Source: Chitinispirillaceae bacterium (lineage in GTDB: Bacteria > Fibrobacterota > Chitinivibrionia > Chitinivibrionales > Chitinispirillaceae). From it: 17,320 nt of DNA. The position numbers and the translations under genes were made by a program. The notes under the pieces are model-generated. The model was not told the origin of the DNA. It searched no databases and was given only the letters and a program-made list of their open reading frames with translations. The DNA is taken from assembly GCA_016926315.1 (NCBI GenBank), contig JAFGOU010000314.1, positions 1-17,320 on the forward strand. Direction: 5' to 3'. The stretch's first letter is position 1; every line of letters begins with the position of its first letter. Below, piece after piece: positions 5,417 to 14,385 of this stretch.

Positions 5417-8400
5417 GTGCGGACCGCCCGACAGGCAGCGTTATTTTCACGGCGTTCGCCGCTGATGGCGGCGGCGTTTGTCGTTGCGGCGTTCGCGCTT
5501 TCCTCCCCCGGCAGCGCCCCGCAGAAAAAGCCGGCCGCCATTCCACCGTGGCTTGACACCGTGCCGCCGATGGTCGAGATCCTTCCGGCGAAAACCTGGC
5601 ACTCCTCGATATTCATGATCACCCTTTCCGCCAACGAGCGGGCGCGGTTCTGGGTGGGCGTCAACAACCGGCGGGAGCTGGCCGAATACGTCAAGCCGAT
5701 CACCATGGCTCGCGACACCGCCATTACGGTCTATTATTACGGCGAGGACGATTACGGAAACCGGTCGCCGCTTGACTCCATGCGGTACGTGCTCGACCGG
5801 CGGCCGCCGCAGCTCCGGTTCATTCCCGAACCGGGATCGTATGAAAAAGGCGTGGTCGTTTATTTTGCCGCCGACAAACCGTGCCGTTTCGAGTACCTGA
5901 AGGATCCGACATCGACAAAAGGGAAAGCGGTTCCGGAATCGCTTGCGGTCGCCGGCGTGTTCGAAGGCCATGTCGCCGCGATCGACAGCGCCGGGAATCG
6001 CGTCGTTTCGCCGTTTTTCAGGTATATCGTCGATACAACCTCGATCCAGGTGTCGGTGCAGCCTGCCGGAGGGCTTTTCAGGGAGCAGCCAAAAATCGTT
6101 TTTGACGCTTCAAGGAACACGACCGTCTTTTTTACGTTCGATCCGCTCGCCCCTCCCGATCTGTTTTCGGAGTACCGCGGCGTCATTCGTCTGCCTCACG
6201 GCCTCAGCACCCTACGCTATTACGGGAAAAACGGTCCTGGCCGCCGGTCGGCCGTACAGCGCGAAAAGTTTATTCTCGATACCATCCCGCCCAGACTGCA
6301 GGTGCAGCCGGCCGACGGCGCCGCATTTGACCGCCTGTCGCTTTCAATAAAGGAACCCGGGGAAATACGGTATACGCTTGACGGATCGATCCCCGACAAA
6401 AAGAGCGCGCGGTACGAAAAGGAGATCGTCATTCCTCACAAGGGCATGTGCAGGCTCAGGGCGTTTGCGTGGGACGAGGCCGGCAACCGGTCAGACCTCC
6501 TGGAGTGGGATCGGAAATATGATTTTGCGCCGCCGCTGGTCGTCATGACGCCGGCGGGAGGGGTATTCACCAGAGCGCTGACCGCCTTTGTCTCCGTCAA
6601 TGAAAAGGCGGACATGTACTATACTATTGACGGTTCGGAACCCGGTACGGGATCGATCCTTTACAACAACGCCGGAATATCCATTTCACGCGAAGGTGCC
6701 ACCGTGGTACGGTATTTTGGCGTCGATGAGGCCGGAAACCGCAGCGAGGAGCATACGGTAACGTTCCTCCTCGACACCCGGCCGCCGCAGGTCAGGGTAA
6801 GGATCGAGGGGTCGCTGCTTCTTAAAAACTTCCAGGTACGGCTGACGGCCAACGAACCGTCGGTTATCTACTATGAAGTGGACGGAAAAAAACCAACGAC
6901 GGCCTCGCGCGTCTATTCCGCGCCCATTCCTCTCGAGAGCGGTCAGGCGCTCATGTACATGGCGCGCGATTCCGCCGGCAACGTCTCGAGCATCTACGAG
7001 ATGGACGAACTTAAAAAGCCCATGGTATCGCCGTCGCCCGAAGCCGGGATGTACAACCGCCGTGTGTCGGTGCGATTCGTGACGAACATAACCGGGATCG
7101 TCTATTGCCGCATGCCGCCGGACACGTCGTTCAGGCCGTTTCGCGATTCGATCGTCCTCAACAATGAGGGGTCGCACTCCATCGAGTATTATCTGGAGTC
7201 GCAGCAGGGGCTCAAAAGCCCGCTGCGGAGGAGCGAGTACTACCTTGACTGGACGCCGCCGCGTGTCGGGATCTCCGTAAAAAAAGGTTTTGCCGACTCG
7301 GTGTCGGTCTTTTTCGAATGCAGTGAAAACGCCTCGGTCTACTATACGACCGACGGCTCCAATCCGCTGTACAGCAGAAAAACCATGATCGCGGGCAATA
7401 AATTGACAATGGCAAGAGACCGCATCAGCCTGCTCCGCAGCGCGGAGGCGAAGCTTGCTTTTTATGCCGAGGACGCCGCTGGAAACCAGGGTGCGATGAC
7501 GGTCCTCGATGTTTTCAAGCCGCGGGTCATTCCCAACGTGCCGGCCGGCAGCGACCGGCTGTACGACCGCATACTGTCGGTCACCCTTAACACCTATGAT
7601 CAATCAACGATTTACTATGCGCGTCATGGTCGCCCGCCGACCGCCGACTCGGCGGTCTATGCCGTGCCGTTGACGCTGATCGCGTCCGATACGATCGTCG
7701 CGTTTGCCGTCGATGCGTCAGGCTTCAGGGGAGACCCTGATACGCTTGTCTACCTGATCGACCTGCCCCCGTCGGCACATTTCTCGGTGTCGCCGGACAC
7801 CATCTACGAGGGCGTCCAGGCCGTTTTTGACGCGTCGACAAGCGTGGACAAGGAACATCCCCTTTCACGGTTGACCTTCCGATGGGATTTCGACGGCGAC
7901 GGCCGTTTTGACGCCGGACCGTTCTCCGATCCGCGCATCGCCCATCGGTATGAAAAGCCGGGCAGCTACGAGCCGCTGCTTGAGGTGTCCGATCCGAATA
8001 AGCGGTCCGGCGTGCTTTCGCGAACCCTGCGGATTCATGAGCGCTGCCCGTCAGGGATGGTATCGGTGGTCGATACGGCCGGACGGAGTTTTTGCATTGA
8101 CCGTTACGAATGGCCCAATCGGCACGGCAGGCTTCCCCGCACCAGCGTATCGTGGGTCGAGGCCAAGATGGCCTGTATCGACGCGGGAAAACGGCTCTGT
8201 ACCCAGCAGGAGTGGGAAGCGGTCTGCCGTGCCGGACTCCCGTATGCCAAAAGCCGCGATCGGGAGGAACGGTGCCAGGGCGTGGCCAAGGGACCGGGAA
8301 GGGCGGGTTCAGGTAAAAAATGCGCCGGCGCCGGCGTGTACGACATGATCGGCAACGTCGGCGAGTGGGTCGAAGACCGCCGGGGCGACTATCCGTATGC

Positions 8401-8506
8401 AATGGGAGGGACCTGGCGTGATGGCCGGGACGCTCATTGCGGTCACCGCGTACCCGGCACCATTGCCACCCGCAGCGAGGACACCGGTTTCAGATGCTGC
8501 AAATGA
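5417..8506 (+). CDS. exported chitobiase-type Ig-repeat / PKD / SUMF1-like protein (operon gene 2)
   Basis: 1029 residues from a GTG at 5417, chosen because G-rich GGGAGGGAAGGGG precedes it and a signal segment follows (SPLMAAAFVVAAFALSS, about residues 14-30). About nine repeats of 80-90 residues fill 46-780. Each opens with a variant of LD-x-x-PP and most end in a D-x-A-G-N turn. Several carry the chitobiase C-terminal-domain signature YYT-[IT]-DGS-x-P (for example near 401). A PKD domain follows at 783-872 (FRWDFDGDG at 821-829). Residues 876-1029 are a compact SUMF1/FGE-like domain: FCIDRYEWPN, VSWVEAKMAC, GKRLCTQQEWEAVC, YDMIGNVGEWVED, GFRCC. It is only about 154 residues with 10 Cys. 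The region before the final GFRC has a single Cys (1008) where true formylglycine-generating enzymes have a C-x4-C pair. A structural or ligand-binding role is therefore more likely than FGly synthesis. Confidence 0.87.
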   Translation: MRTARQAALFSRRSPLMAAAFVVAAFALSSPGSAPQKKPAAIPPWLDTVPPMVEILPAKTWHSSIFMITLSANERARFWVGVNNRRELAEYVKPITMARDTAITVYYYGEDDYGNRSPLDSMRYVLDRRPPQLRFIPEPGSYEKGVVVYFAADKPCRFEYLKDPTSTKGKAVPESLAVAGVFEGHVAAIDSAGNRVVSPFFRYIVDTTSIQVSVQPAGGLFREQPKIVFDASRNTTVFFTFDPLAPPDLFSEYRGVIRLPHGLSTLRYYGKNGPGRRSAVQREKFILDTIPPRLQVQPADGAAFDRLSLSIKEPGEIRYTLDGSIPDKKSARYEKEIVIPHKGMCRLRAFAWDEAGNRSDLLEWDRKYDFAPPLVVMTPAGGVFTRALTAFVSVNEKADMYYTIDGSEPGTGSILYNNAGISISREGATVVRYFGVDEAGNRSEEHTVTFLLDTRPPQVRVRIEGSLLLKNFQVRLTANEPSVIYYEVDGKKPTTASRVYSAPIPLESGQALMYMARDSAGNVSSIYEMDELKKPMVSPSPEAGMYNRRVSVRFVTNITGIVYCRMPPDTSFRPFRDSIVLNNEGSHSIEYYLESQQGLKSPLRRSEYYLDWTPPRVGISVKKGFADSVSVFFECSENASVYYTTDGSNPLYSRKTMIAGNKLTMARDRISLLRSAEAKLAFYAEDAAGNQGAMTVLDVFKPRVIPNVPAGSDRLYDRILSVTLNTYDQSTIYYARHGRPPTADSAVYAVPLTLIASDTIVAFAVDASGFRGDPDTLVYLIDLPPSAHFSVSPDTIYEGVQAVFDASTSVDKEHPLSRLTFRWDFDGDGRFDAGPFSDPRIAHRYEKPGSYEPLLEVSDPNKRSGVLSRTLRIHERCPSGMVSVVDTAGRSFCIDRYEWPNRHGRLPRTSVSWVEAKMACIDAGKRLCTQQEWEAVCRAGLPYAKSRDREERCQGVAKGPGRAGSGKKCAGAGVYDMIGNVGEWVEDRRGDYPYAMGGTWRDGRDAHCGHRVPGTIATRSEDTGFRCCK

Positions 8507-11500
8507 GCATACAAACGACGCTGCTTCTTGCATGGTTCGCCGTCGCCGTTCCGGCAGAGAGGGTGGATTGGCTGCTCAAGGACGCGTTCGAAGAGGAGTT
8601 CATTGCCCTGAGCGAAGTATCGGTCGTTACGCCGGCCCAGGTGCGTTACGCACTGGAACAGTACGAGGCCGGCAATTACCGAAAGTCCATCGAGGTGCTC
8701 GAAAAAGTCAGGGCGCTGAAGCTTCCCGATGGAAGGCTCGATTTTACCTCTTTCGTTCTCGGCGAATCGTACCGGCAAAACGGCTCGATCGGACTTGCGC
8801 GGCAGGAGTATTCTTTTGTCGTAACAACGTTTCCCCTGAGCGATAAAACGCCGGCGGCATACTACCGGCTGCTTGAATTCGCCGTCAGGGAGGACGACAT
8901 CGAAAAAGCCGACGATGTCCATGCGCTCTTCAAAAAACATTTTGCGGCGCATCCGCTGCACAATGCGGTGAAGTATCAGTATGCCGTGCTGTTTTACCGG
9001 CGCAGCGAATATGAAAAAGCCGCGGAAGTGCTGGGCGGCATCGGAGAAAAGTCGGCCCGCTATCTCCAGTCAAGATTCCTGCTCGCACTGTGTCAGCTTC
9101 AACTCGGTGATTACACCGGAGCGCTGCTTTCGCTCGAACAGGTGAGAAAGAACGGGCCGAAAGGGGAGATGGTCAACGAGGCGGTCATTCTGATCGGGGA
9201 TTGCTATTTCATGGAGGGGAACCCGGCCGCCGCCCTCGGTTTTTACGAACAGGTCCCGAAGGACGCCCGGCGGCATCATTACGCATTAGTCAAGGCAGCC
9301 CGGACCCGCATCGACCTCGGCCGAAACAAGGAAGCGATGAAAATGTCGAAATCGTTTCTCGAACGCAACCGGAAAAGCCGGTACTACTTTGAAATGGCTT
9401 CGGTACTCGAACAGGCCTATTCCAAAATGGGCAGGGACGACGATGCGCGGAAAATCGGCACGCTCATTCACCGCCAGATCATGGACGCCCGCCTTGGGTT
9501 CGAGATATACCAGGAAATCGACAACGTCAACGACCTGATGCGTTCGTGGCTGGAGATCGAGCACCAGGCGATACGCCGGGGGAACAGGACTTTCCAGGAC
9601 CGCGCCGCCGCTGAAATGGAACGTTTGCACACGCTTGAGAAGCAGTTGTATGCCCTTCTGAAGAGCGTCGTTCCGGCAGGGGCCGCCGGAAGCGGGGAAA
9701 CCGTGCCGTATCATGCCGAGCGCCGTTATCTCGCACTGTTGAAGGCCCGGATGTCGATGTATGACGATACCCTTGCGGCGGCGCAGAAGCACTTCGAGTC
9801 GGTCATGGCGCTCCTTAAAGACAACCCGGCCGATACCGCGGTCCTGCTCCGCGCCGACAGCCTTTCGCGCTGCATCGATACGGTCAAACAGCACCGCCGT
9901 CGTTACGCGGACGAGTGCGACCTGGTCCTCTCGGTATGCATCGGCAGCAACGACGGCGCCCGTGAGGCCGACGAGGACCTCCAGGCAAAGTTTGTCGATT
10001 GGGCATTTATCAAGTACCAGGAAAAGAAGGACGAACTGCGGAAAATCAATCTGGAACTTTCGGAGCGGAAAAGGGCCGCTGCGCAGGGACAGGACGGTGC
10101 TGAACCGGGAATGCGCAAGGAAAGCGATGCCGGCGGAAAAGAGCGGCGTGTGCCTGCTGAAGAGGACCGCATACGCCAATCGCGTCTGATACTCGAGGAA
10201 CGGCTGCGACTCACGGAACATATCAAGACCATTATCGACGTGTATCCGAGGGGCGCCTACACGCCCGCGATCCTGTTCCGGTTGGCGGAACTTTATTTCG
10301 ACGCCGCGGGCGACGATTTCCAGGATCGGCTCAGGGCCTACGAACAGCGGATGGCGGAAGGAAAGGATTCCGCCGGCGCTGAATTTCCCGAGTACCGGCT
10401 CGACAGCGTCATCGCGACCTACGACCGGATCATTGACGTTTTTCCCTACAGCGACGTCGCCGACGGCGCCCATTTCTACAAGGCGCTCGCCCTGCAGAAA
10501 ATGGGAAAGGAGGAGGAGGGGAATGCTGTTTTGCTTTCCCTTATCAGGAAATATCCCGAAAGCCGCTATTACGTCGAGGCAAACATGATCATCGGCAGAT
10601 ACTATTTCGACCATCCCAAGGTTGAAAAGGGGCAGGGATACAAACTTGCCGAGGACGCCTACCGCAGGGTGCTCTATTTCCGCAAACATCCTGAATATGT
10701 CTCGGCGCTGTACCATCTCGGCTGGTGCTACTACATGCAGGACCGTTACGATGAAGCTATCGCGGTATTCAAATACCTGATTGAAGAAGCCAGCCTGGAC
10801 TTCGATCCTTCCCGCAAGGACGAGAAACAGATCGCCAATCCGCTGCTGCGCGGCGAGGCGATCGATTACATCGCCATCAGCTTTGATGCAAAAAACAAAG
10901 TGGACGAGGCGATCCAGTTTCTGAAACTTGTCGGCAACCAGGACTATGCCGCCCTGGTGCTCAAGCGCATCGGAGAGCTGCGCGAGGAGGATCTCGATTT
11001 CGCGACCGCCATTTCCGTGTACCGCCGCCTCCTGGCCGAATACCCGAAAAGCCGCGACGCTCCCCTGGCCTGCGTCTCGCTCATCCGCCTGTATGACAGC
11101 CGCGACCGGCATGATTCGGCCATGGTCCTTCGCGAGGAGTTTTTTTCTCGGTATGCGCAGGGCGGCGAATGGCAGGACGCGGCGGCCGGGAAAGACACCG
11201 TTTTCGCGCGATCCGTCGATTCAATGGCAATTGTCAATGGACTGTACGTTGCCGACGAGTCGTACCGCAGGGCCGAGGTGACCAGGGACCGCGATGCGTA
11301 TGCCGCCGCGGCCGGCAATTACCGGCGGCTGGTCGAGCGCTACCGGGGCGATCCCCGTGTGGTCGAGGCGCACTGGAATCTTGCGGTGCTTCTCGACGCG
11401 AAGCTCAACGACAAGCCGCAGGCATTCGACCGGTACAAGGCGTTCAGCAGGCTTGAAAACGTGGAGCGGCCCCGTCGCGAGCAGGCGGCGCTGAACGCGG

Positions 11501-14373
11501 TCGGTATTGCCCAGGCTCTCCTGCCGGAGGATTCCGCGGTCACGCCGGGCACGGTCGATTTTGCCGCCGCCAAGGTCGTTGAGGCGGTGGAAAATTATAC
11601 GAAGCAGTTCCCCGACGGCACCGCGTGGGGCAAGGTCATGCTCGGTCTCGGCGCCATTTATTTCAACCGCCACCTGTTCACAAACGCGGCGAAATTATAC
11701 GGTCAGATCATAGCGAAAGGTGCAAAAAACGCCGACTATTTCGAGGCGCTGGCGTATCTCGGTCAATGCCATTTCGGGGAGGAAAACTGGCCGGCGGCCA
11801 TAACCGCGTTTGAAAAGGTGATCAGGGAATCGGGAGATGACGCACGGAAGGACGCCGCGAAAAAAATGCTCCTGCAGGCCGAGTTCCTGAACGCAAAGCG
11901 GTTTTTCGGCGCCGACGACTTTGCCGCCGCGGCAACACTTTTCAGGGCAATTGACGACAAGCATCCCGGCAGCGAATACGGCGACGTGGCGTTGTTCAAT
12001 GCCGCCGAAGCGCACGAGCGGCTCAAGCAGTGGGATAAGGCGTGCGACCGCTATGTGGATATTGTCAAGAGATATCCCTTGTCGAAACTGGTCCCCGACG
12101 CCCTTCTGAACGCCGCCGGCGATTACGAGAAAATAAACAAATACGACAAGGCGGCCGACGCCTACGAAAAACTCGCCGCCGATTACGCATGGTCCGACAA
12201 GGCGAAAGACGCGCTCTTCAATGTGGGATTTTGCTATGAAAAACTCGGTAAGCCCGAAAAGATGGCCGATGCAAACGAACGCTATTCGGCGAGGTATCCC
12301 GGTGAAAAGGACGTCGAGGCGATGCTTCTCCGCTCCGCCGCCTTTTACATGAAAGCCTCCATGTGGGACCGTGCGCTGTCGGTCTACCGTAATTTCGTCA
12401 GGAGGTATCCGCACAATCCGAAGTCAATCGAAGCGTATTTCATGATCGCGAAATGTTCGTACGACCAGGGTGACAAGGTCAACGCCCTGCTGGGATTCAA
12501 CCAGGCGGAACAGCAGAACCAGAATCTGGCGAAGCAAAACAGTGAAACCAACAACTATTACGCCGCGGAGGCCGCCTACCATTCGGGACTGATCCAGCGC
12601 GAAAAAATGCTTTCAGTAAAGCTTAAGCTTCCCGAAGAAGTCCTTAAAACGGCGCTCAAGGAAAAGTCCGACCTGCTTGCCGATGCCGTGAAAGCGTTTC
12701 AGCGGGTGATGCAGTACCGGAGCGAGCGCATGTTTGAAGCCGCATTCCGGGTGGGGGAGCTCTATGAAGATCTCGCCATGGCATGGAAAGACCAGGAGCG
12801 GCCGTCGCTCGACCCGATCAACGCCGCGGTGCGTGAAAAAGAGATCCTGAGCCTGTCAGCGGCACTGCTGCAGAAGTCTTTCATTCCTTATGAAAAAGCC
12901 CTCGAACTCGCCCGGGGTTTGGACTCGCTCGGCACCGAGCAGCGGGGCTGGGTTGAAAAGGCGGAAAAAGGGTTTAAAAAGAACATGAACGAAGCCGGCT
13001 TTCTCATGAAAGAGGCGGTAAGCTCCATGAGCAGCGCCCCGGTGCCGAAAGAGATCCGCGACAAGCCGCTGCATTTTTTCCAGTACCAGAAACAGCTTCT
13101 GGAGGCGCTCACCCCCATGCGGGAACAGGTCCGAGACTATTTCGCCGGCGTCCTCTCCCTGAGCGATTCATTCGGGCTCAAGGGAGCGGAGATCGACTCG
13201 TGCAGGTCTGATTTCGCCAAAGCCAATTTCTCGATCGGCGACGGATTCGACCGCCTGTCGTCCCTCATTCTGCGCAATGCAAAGGAAGTCGCCAAAGATC
13301 TGCCGCAGGAAGAGCGGGAGGACCTCCTTTTTCAGCTCGAAGACATTGTGTTCGAGTTGCAGGACAAGGCCATATTTGCCTATGAGGACGGGTTGAAAGC
13401 GATCGGAAAACGGGGTCTACAGGAGAACCGCTGGGCAAAGCAGATCGTGGGCAACCTTGCGCGCCTGAGTCCGGATAAATACGGATCGGCCTATTTCGTC
13501 AAGGCCGTTGCGGTGTCGAACGGCACCTGGATCGCGCGGTCCGACAGCGTAGAAGGCTGGTGCGGCGCGTCGCCGCCGCAGACCGGATGGCAGCTTGCCG
13601 ATACCGTCTCTCCGCGCCAGGCGCAGGGGTTCAACGACGGCTCGCCGCGGTATATCGGAGCGGTTGGCGACGCCCCGGCCTGCTTCCTGTGGAAATTTCT
13701 CTTTCTGTCCGGAGCGCCCCGCAGCGCGGCACTGTACGTTTCGACACCCGACCGGTACCGTTTTTTCGTCAATGGCTCGCTTGTCCTGAGCGACAGCATC
13801 GGCTCCGGCAAGCACGACCGGATTGACAGCGCCGCAGGCATCGTGAGCATGCTGCACGGCGGCGACAATACGCTCTGTGCGGAGATGGCCGCGGCCGGAG
13901 ACGAGCCACCGCGCATTGCCGTGGTGTTCAGCGCAATGATCGACACCTCGGAGCGCTATGCCTCCTCGGTGAAGCTTCCACCCCCGCTTGCGGGCATGAA
14001 ACTGGAGGGAACCGCGCTGCAGGGCCGTGAAGCCGGCGCGCCGGCGGTGCGAAGCGGCCGCAGGACCGTGGCCGACAGCACGATGCGTGAGGCGGCTTCG
14101 AATGCCGCTCGCTACCGTACCGCCGGCGAACTGCACATGGCCATCGACAATTATTATGCCCGCGAGGCGAAAATCGCACGCGAGATAAAAAAAGAACGGA
14201 TCGAGATACAGCGGATGAGAATGGAAAACGACAGCCTCGGCGGGCGGCTGCGGCAGGTGCGTGCGGAAATCGATTCCCTCAGGGCGAAAAAGGGGACGAC
14301 CGGGATCGATTCCGCGGCCGCACGGCAGACGCCCCCGCCGTCTGATTCCGGCAAAGGAACCGGAGACCGGTGA
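8503..14373 (+). CDS. giant exported TPR protein with galactose-binding-like domain (operon gene 3)
   Basis: 1956 residues. The ATG at 8503 overlaps the previous stop as ATGA and gives a good signal peptide (MSIQTTLLLAWFAVAVPA, then ERVDW). The protein is mostly TPR or TolA-binding/BamD-like helical repeats at about 35-370 and 570-1370, with many A-x-x-x-Y-[RK]-x-[IVL] and Y-P-x-[S]-x-[YDL] repeat ends (YPRGAYTPAILFRLAELYFD, RYPLSKLVPDALLNAAGDYE). A highly charged coiled-coil-like linker lies at about 505-575. Residues 1370-1670 are helical but not clearly TPR. Residues 1673-1813 form a beta-rich unit like the galactose-binding domain of rhamnosidase N-termini (W-K-F-L-F-L-x7-A-A-L-Y-V-S, YRFFVNGSLVLSD, LHGGDNTLCAEM). 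A coiled coil at about 1885-1930 and a Ser/Thr/Pro-rich tail end the protein. It has no transmembrane anchor apart from the signal. It is likely a periplasmic or outer-membrane scaffold; gliding-type TPR proteins are a loose analogy. Confidence 0.87.
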   Translation: MSIQTTLLLAWFAVAVPAERVDWLLKDAFEEEFIALSEVSVVTPAQVRYALEQYEAGNYRKSIEVLEKVRALKLPDGRLDFTSFVLGESYRQNGSIGLARQEYSFVVTTFPLSDKTPAAYYRLLEFAVREDDIEKADDVHALFKKHFAAHPLHNAVKYQYAVLFYRRSEYEKAAEVLGGIGEKSARYLQSRFLLALCQLQLGDYTGALLSLEQVRKNGPKGEMVNEAVILIGDCYFMEGNPAAALGFYEQVPKDARRHHYALVKAARTRIDLGRNKEAMKMSKSFLERNRKSRYYFEMASVLEQAYSKMGRDDDARKIGTLIHRQIMDARLGFEIYQEIDNVNDLMRSWLEIEHQAIRRGNRTFQDRAAAEMERLHTLEKQLYALLKSVVPAGAAGSGETVPYHAERRYLALLKARMSMYDDTLAAAQKHFESVMALLKDNPADTAVLLRADSLSRCIDTVKQHRRRYADECDLVLSVCIGSNDGAREADEDLQAKFVDWAFIKYQEKKDELRKINLELSERKRAAAQGQDGAEPGMRKESDAGGKERRVPAEEDRIRQSRLILEERLRLTEHIKTIIDVYPRGAYTPAILFRLAELYFDAAGDDFQDRLRAYEQRMAEGKDSAGAEFPEYRLDSVIATYDRIIDVFPYSDVADGAHFYKALALQKMGKEEEGNAVLLSLIRKYPESRYYVEANMIIGRYYFDHPKVEKGQGYKLAEDAYRRVLYFRKHPEYVSALYHLGWCYYMQDRYDEAIAVFKYLIEEASLDFDPSRKDEKQIANPLLRGEAIDYIAISFDAKNKVDEAIQFLKLVGNQDYAALVLKRIGELREEDLDFATAISVYRRLLAEYPKSRDAPLACVSLIRLYDSRDRHDSAMVLREEFFSRYAQGGEWQDAAAGKDTVFARSVDSMAIVNGLYVADESYRRAEVTRDRDAYAAAAGNYRRLVERYRGDPRVVEAHWNLAVLLDAKLNDKPQAFDRYKAFSRLENVERPRREQAALNAVGIAQALLPEDSAVTPGTVDFAAAKVVEAVENYTKQFPDGTAWGKVMLGLGAIYFNRHLFTNAAKLYGQIIAKGAKNADYFEALAYLGQCHFGEENWPAAITAFEKVIRESGDDARKDAAKKMLLQAEFLNAKRFFGADDFAAAATLFRAIDDKHPGSEYGDVALFNAAEAHERLKQWDKACDRYVDIVKRYPLSKLVPDALLNAAGDYEKINKYDKAADAYEKLAADYAWSDKAKDALFNVGFCYEKLGKPEKMADANERYSARYPGEKDVEAMLLRSAAFYMKASMWDRALSVYRNFVRRYPHNPKSIEAYFMIAKCSYDQGDKVNALLGFNQAEQQNQNLAKQNSETNNYYAAEAAYHSGLIQREKMLSVKLKLPEEVLKTALKEKSDLLADAVKAFQRVMQYRSERMFEAAFRVGELYEDLAMAWKDQERPSLDPINAAVREKEILSLSAALLQKSFIPYEKALELARGLDSLGTEQRGWVEKAEKGFKKNMNEAGFLMKEAVSSMSSAPVPKEIRDKPLHFFQYQKQLLEALTPMREQVRDYFAGVLSLSDSFGLKGAEIDSCRSDFAKANFSIGDGFDRLSSLILRNAKEVAKDLPQEEREDLLFQLEDIVFELQDKAIFAYEDGLKAIGKRGLQENRWAKQIVGNLARLSPDKYGSAYFVKAVAVSNGTWIARSDSVEGWCGASPPQTGWQLADTVSPRQAQGFNDGSPRYIGAVGDAPACFLWKFLFLSGAPRSAALYVSTPDRYRFFVNGSLVLSDSIGSGKHDRIDSAAGIVSMLHGGDNTLCAEMAAAGDEPPRIAVVFSAMIDTSERYASSVKLPPPLAGMKLEGTALQGREAGAPAVRSGRRTVADSTMREAASNAARYRTAGELHMAIDNYYAREAKIAREIKKERIEIQRMRMENDSLGGRLRQVRAEIDSLRAKKGTTGIDSAAARQTPPPSDSGKGTGDR

Positions 14374-14385
14374 AGCGTCCTGCCG

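Noticed and set aside
4678..5724. 348-residue minus-strand open frame across the TPR and Ig-repeat genes
   Set aside because: It spans the junction of two well-supported genes on the other strand and has low-complexity, Arg-rich composition typical of shadows.
8437..8502. Earlier start for the giant TPR gene
   Set aside because: The extra residues are out-of-frame SUMF1 coding sequence; the ATGA start at 8503 gives a standard signal peptide.
8042..8506. SUMF1-like domain as a true formylglycine-generating enzyme
   Set aside because: The expected Cys pair near the C-terminus is not present and the domain is shorter than the enzyme, so an enzymatic call is not supported.
9286..11112. 608-residue open frame on the minus strand inside the giant TPR gene
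   Set aside because: It lies wholly antisense to a convincing TPR coding region, has no recognisable domain or ribosome-binding site, and is a codon-bias shadow of GC-rich DNA.
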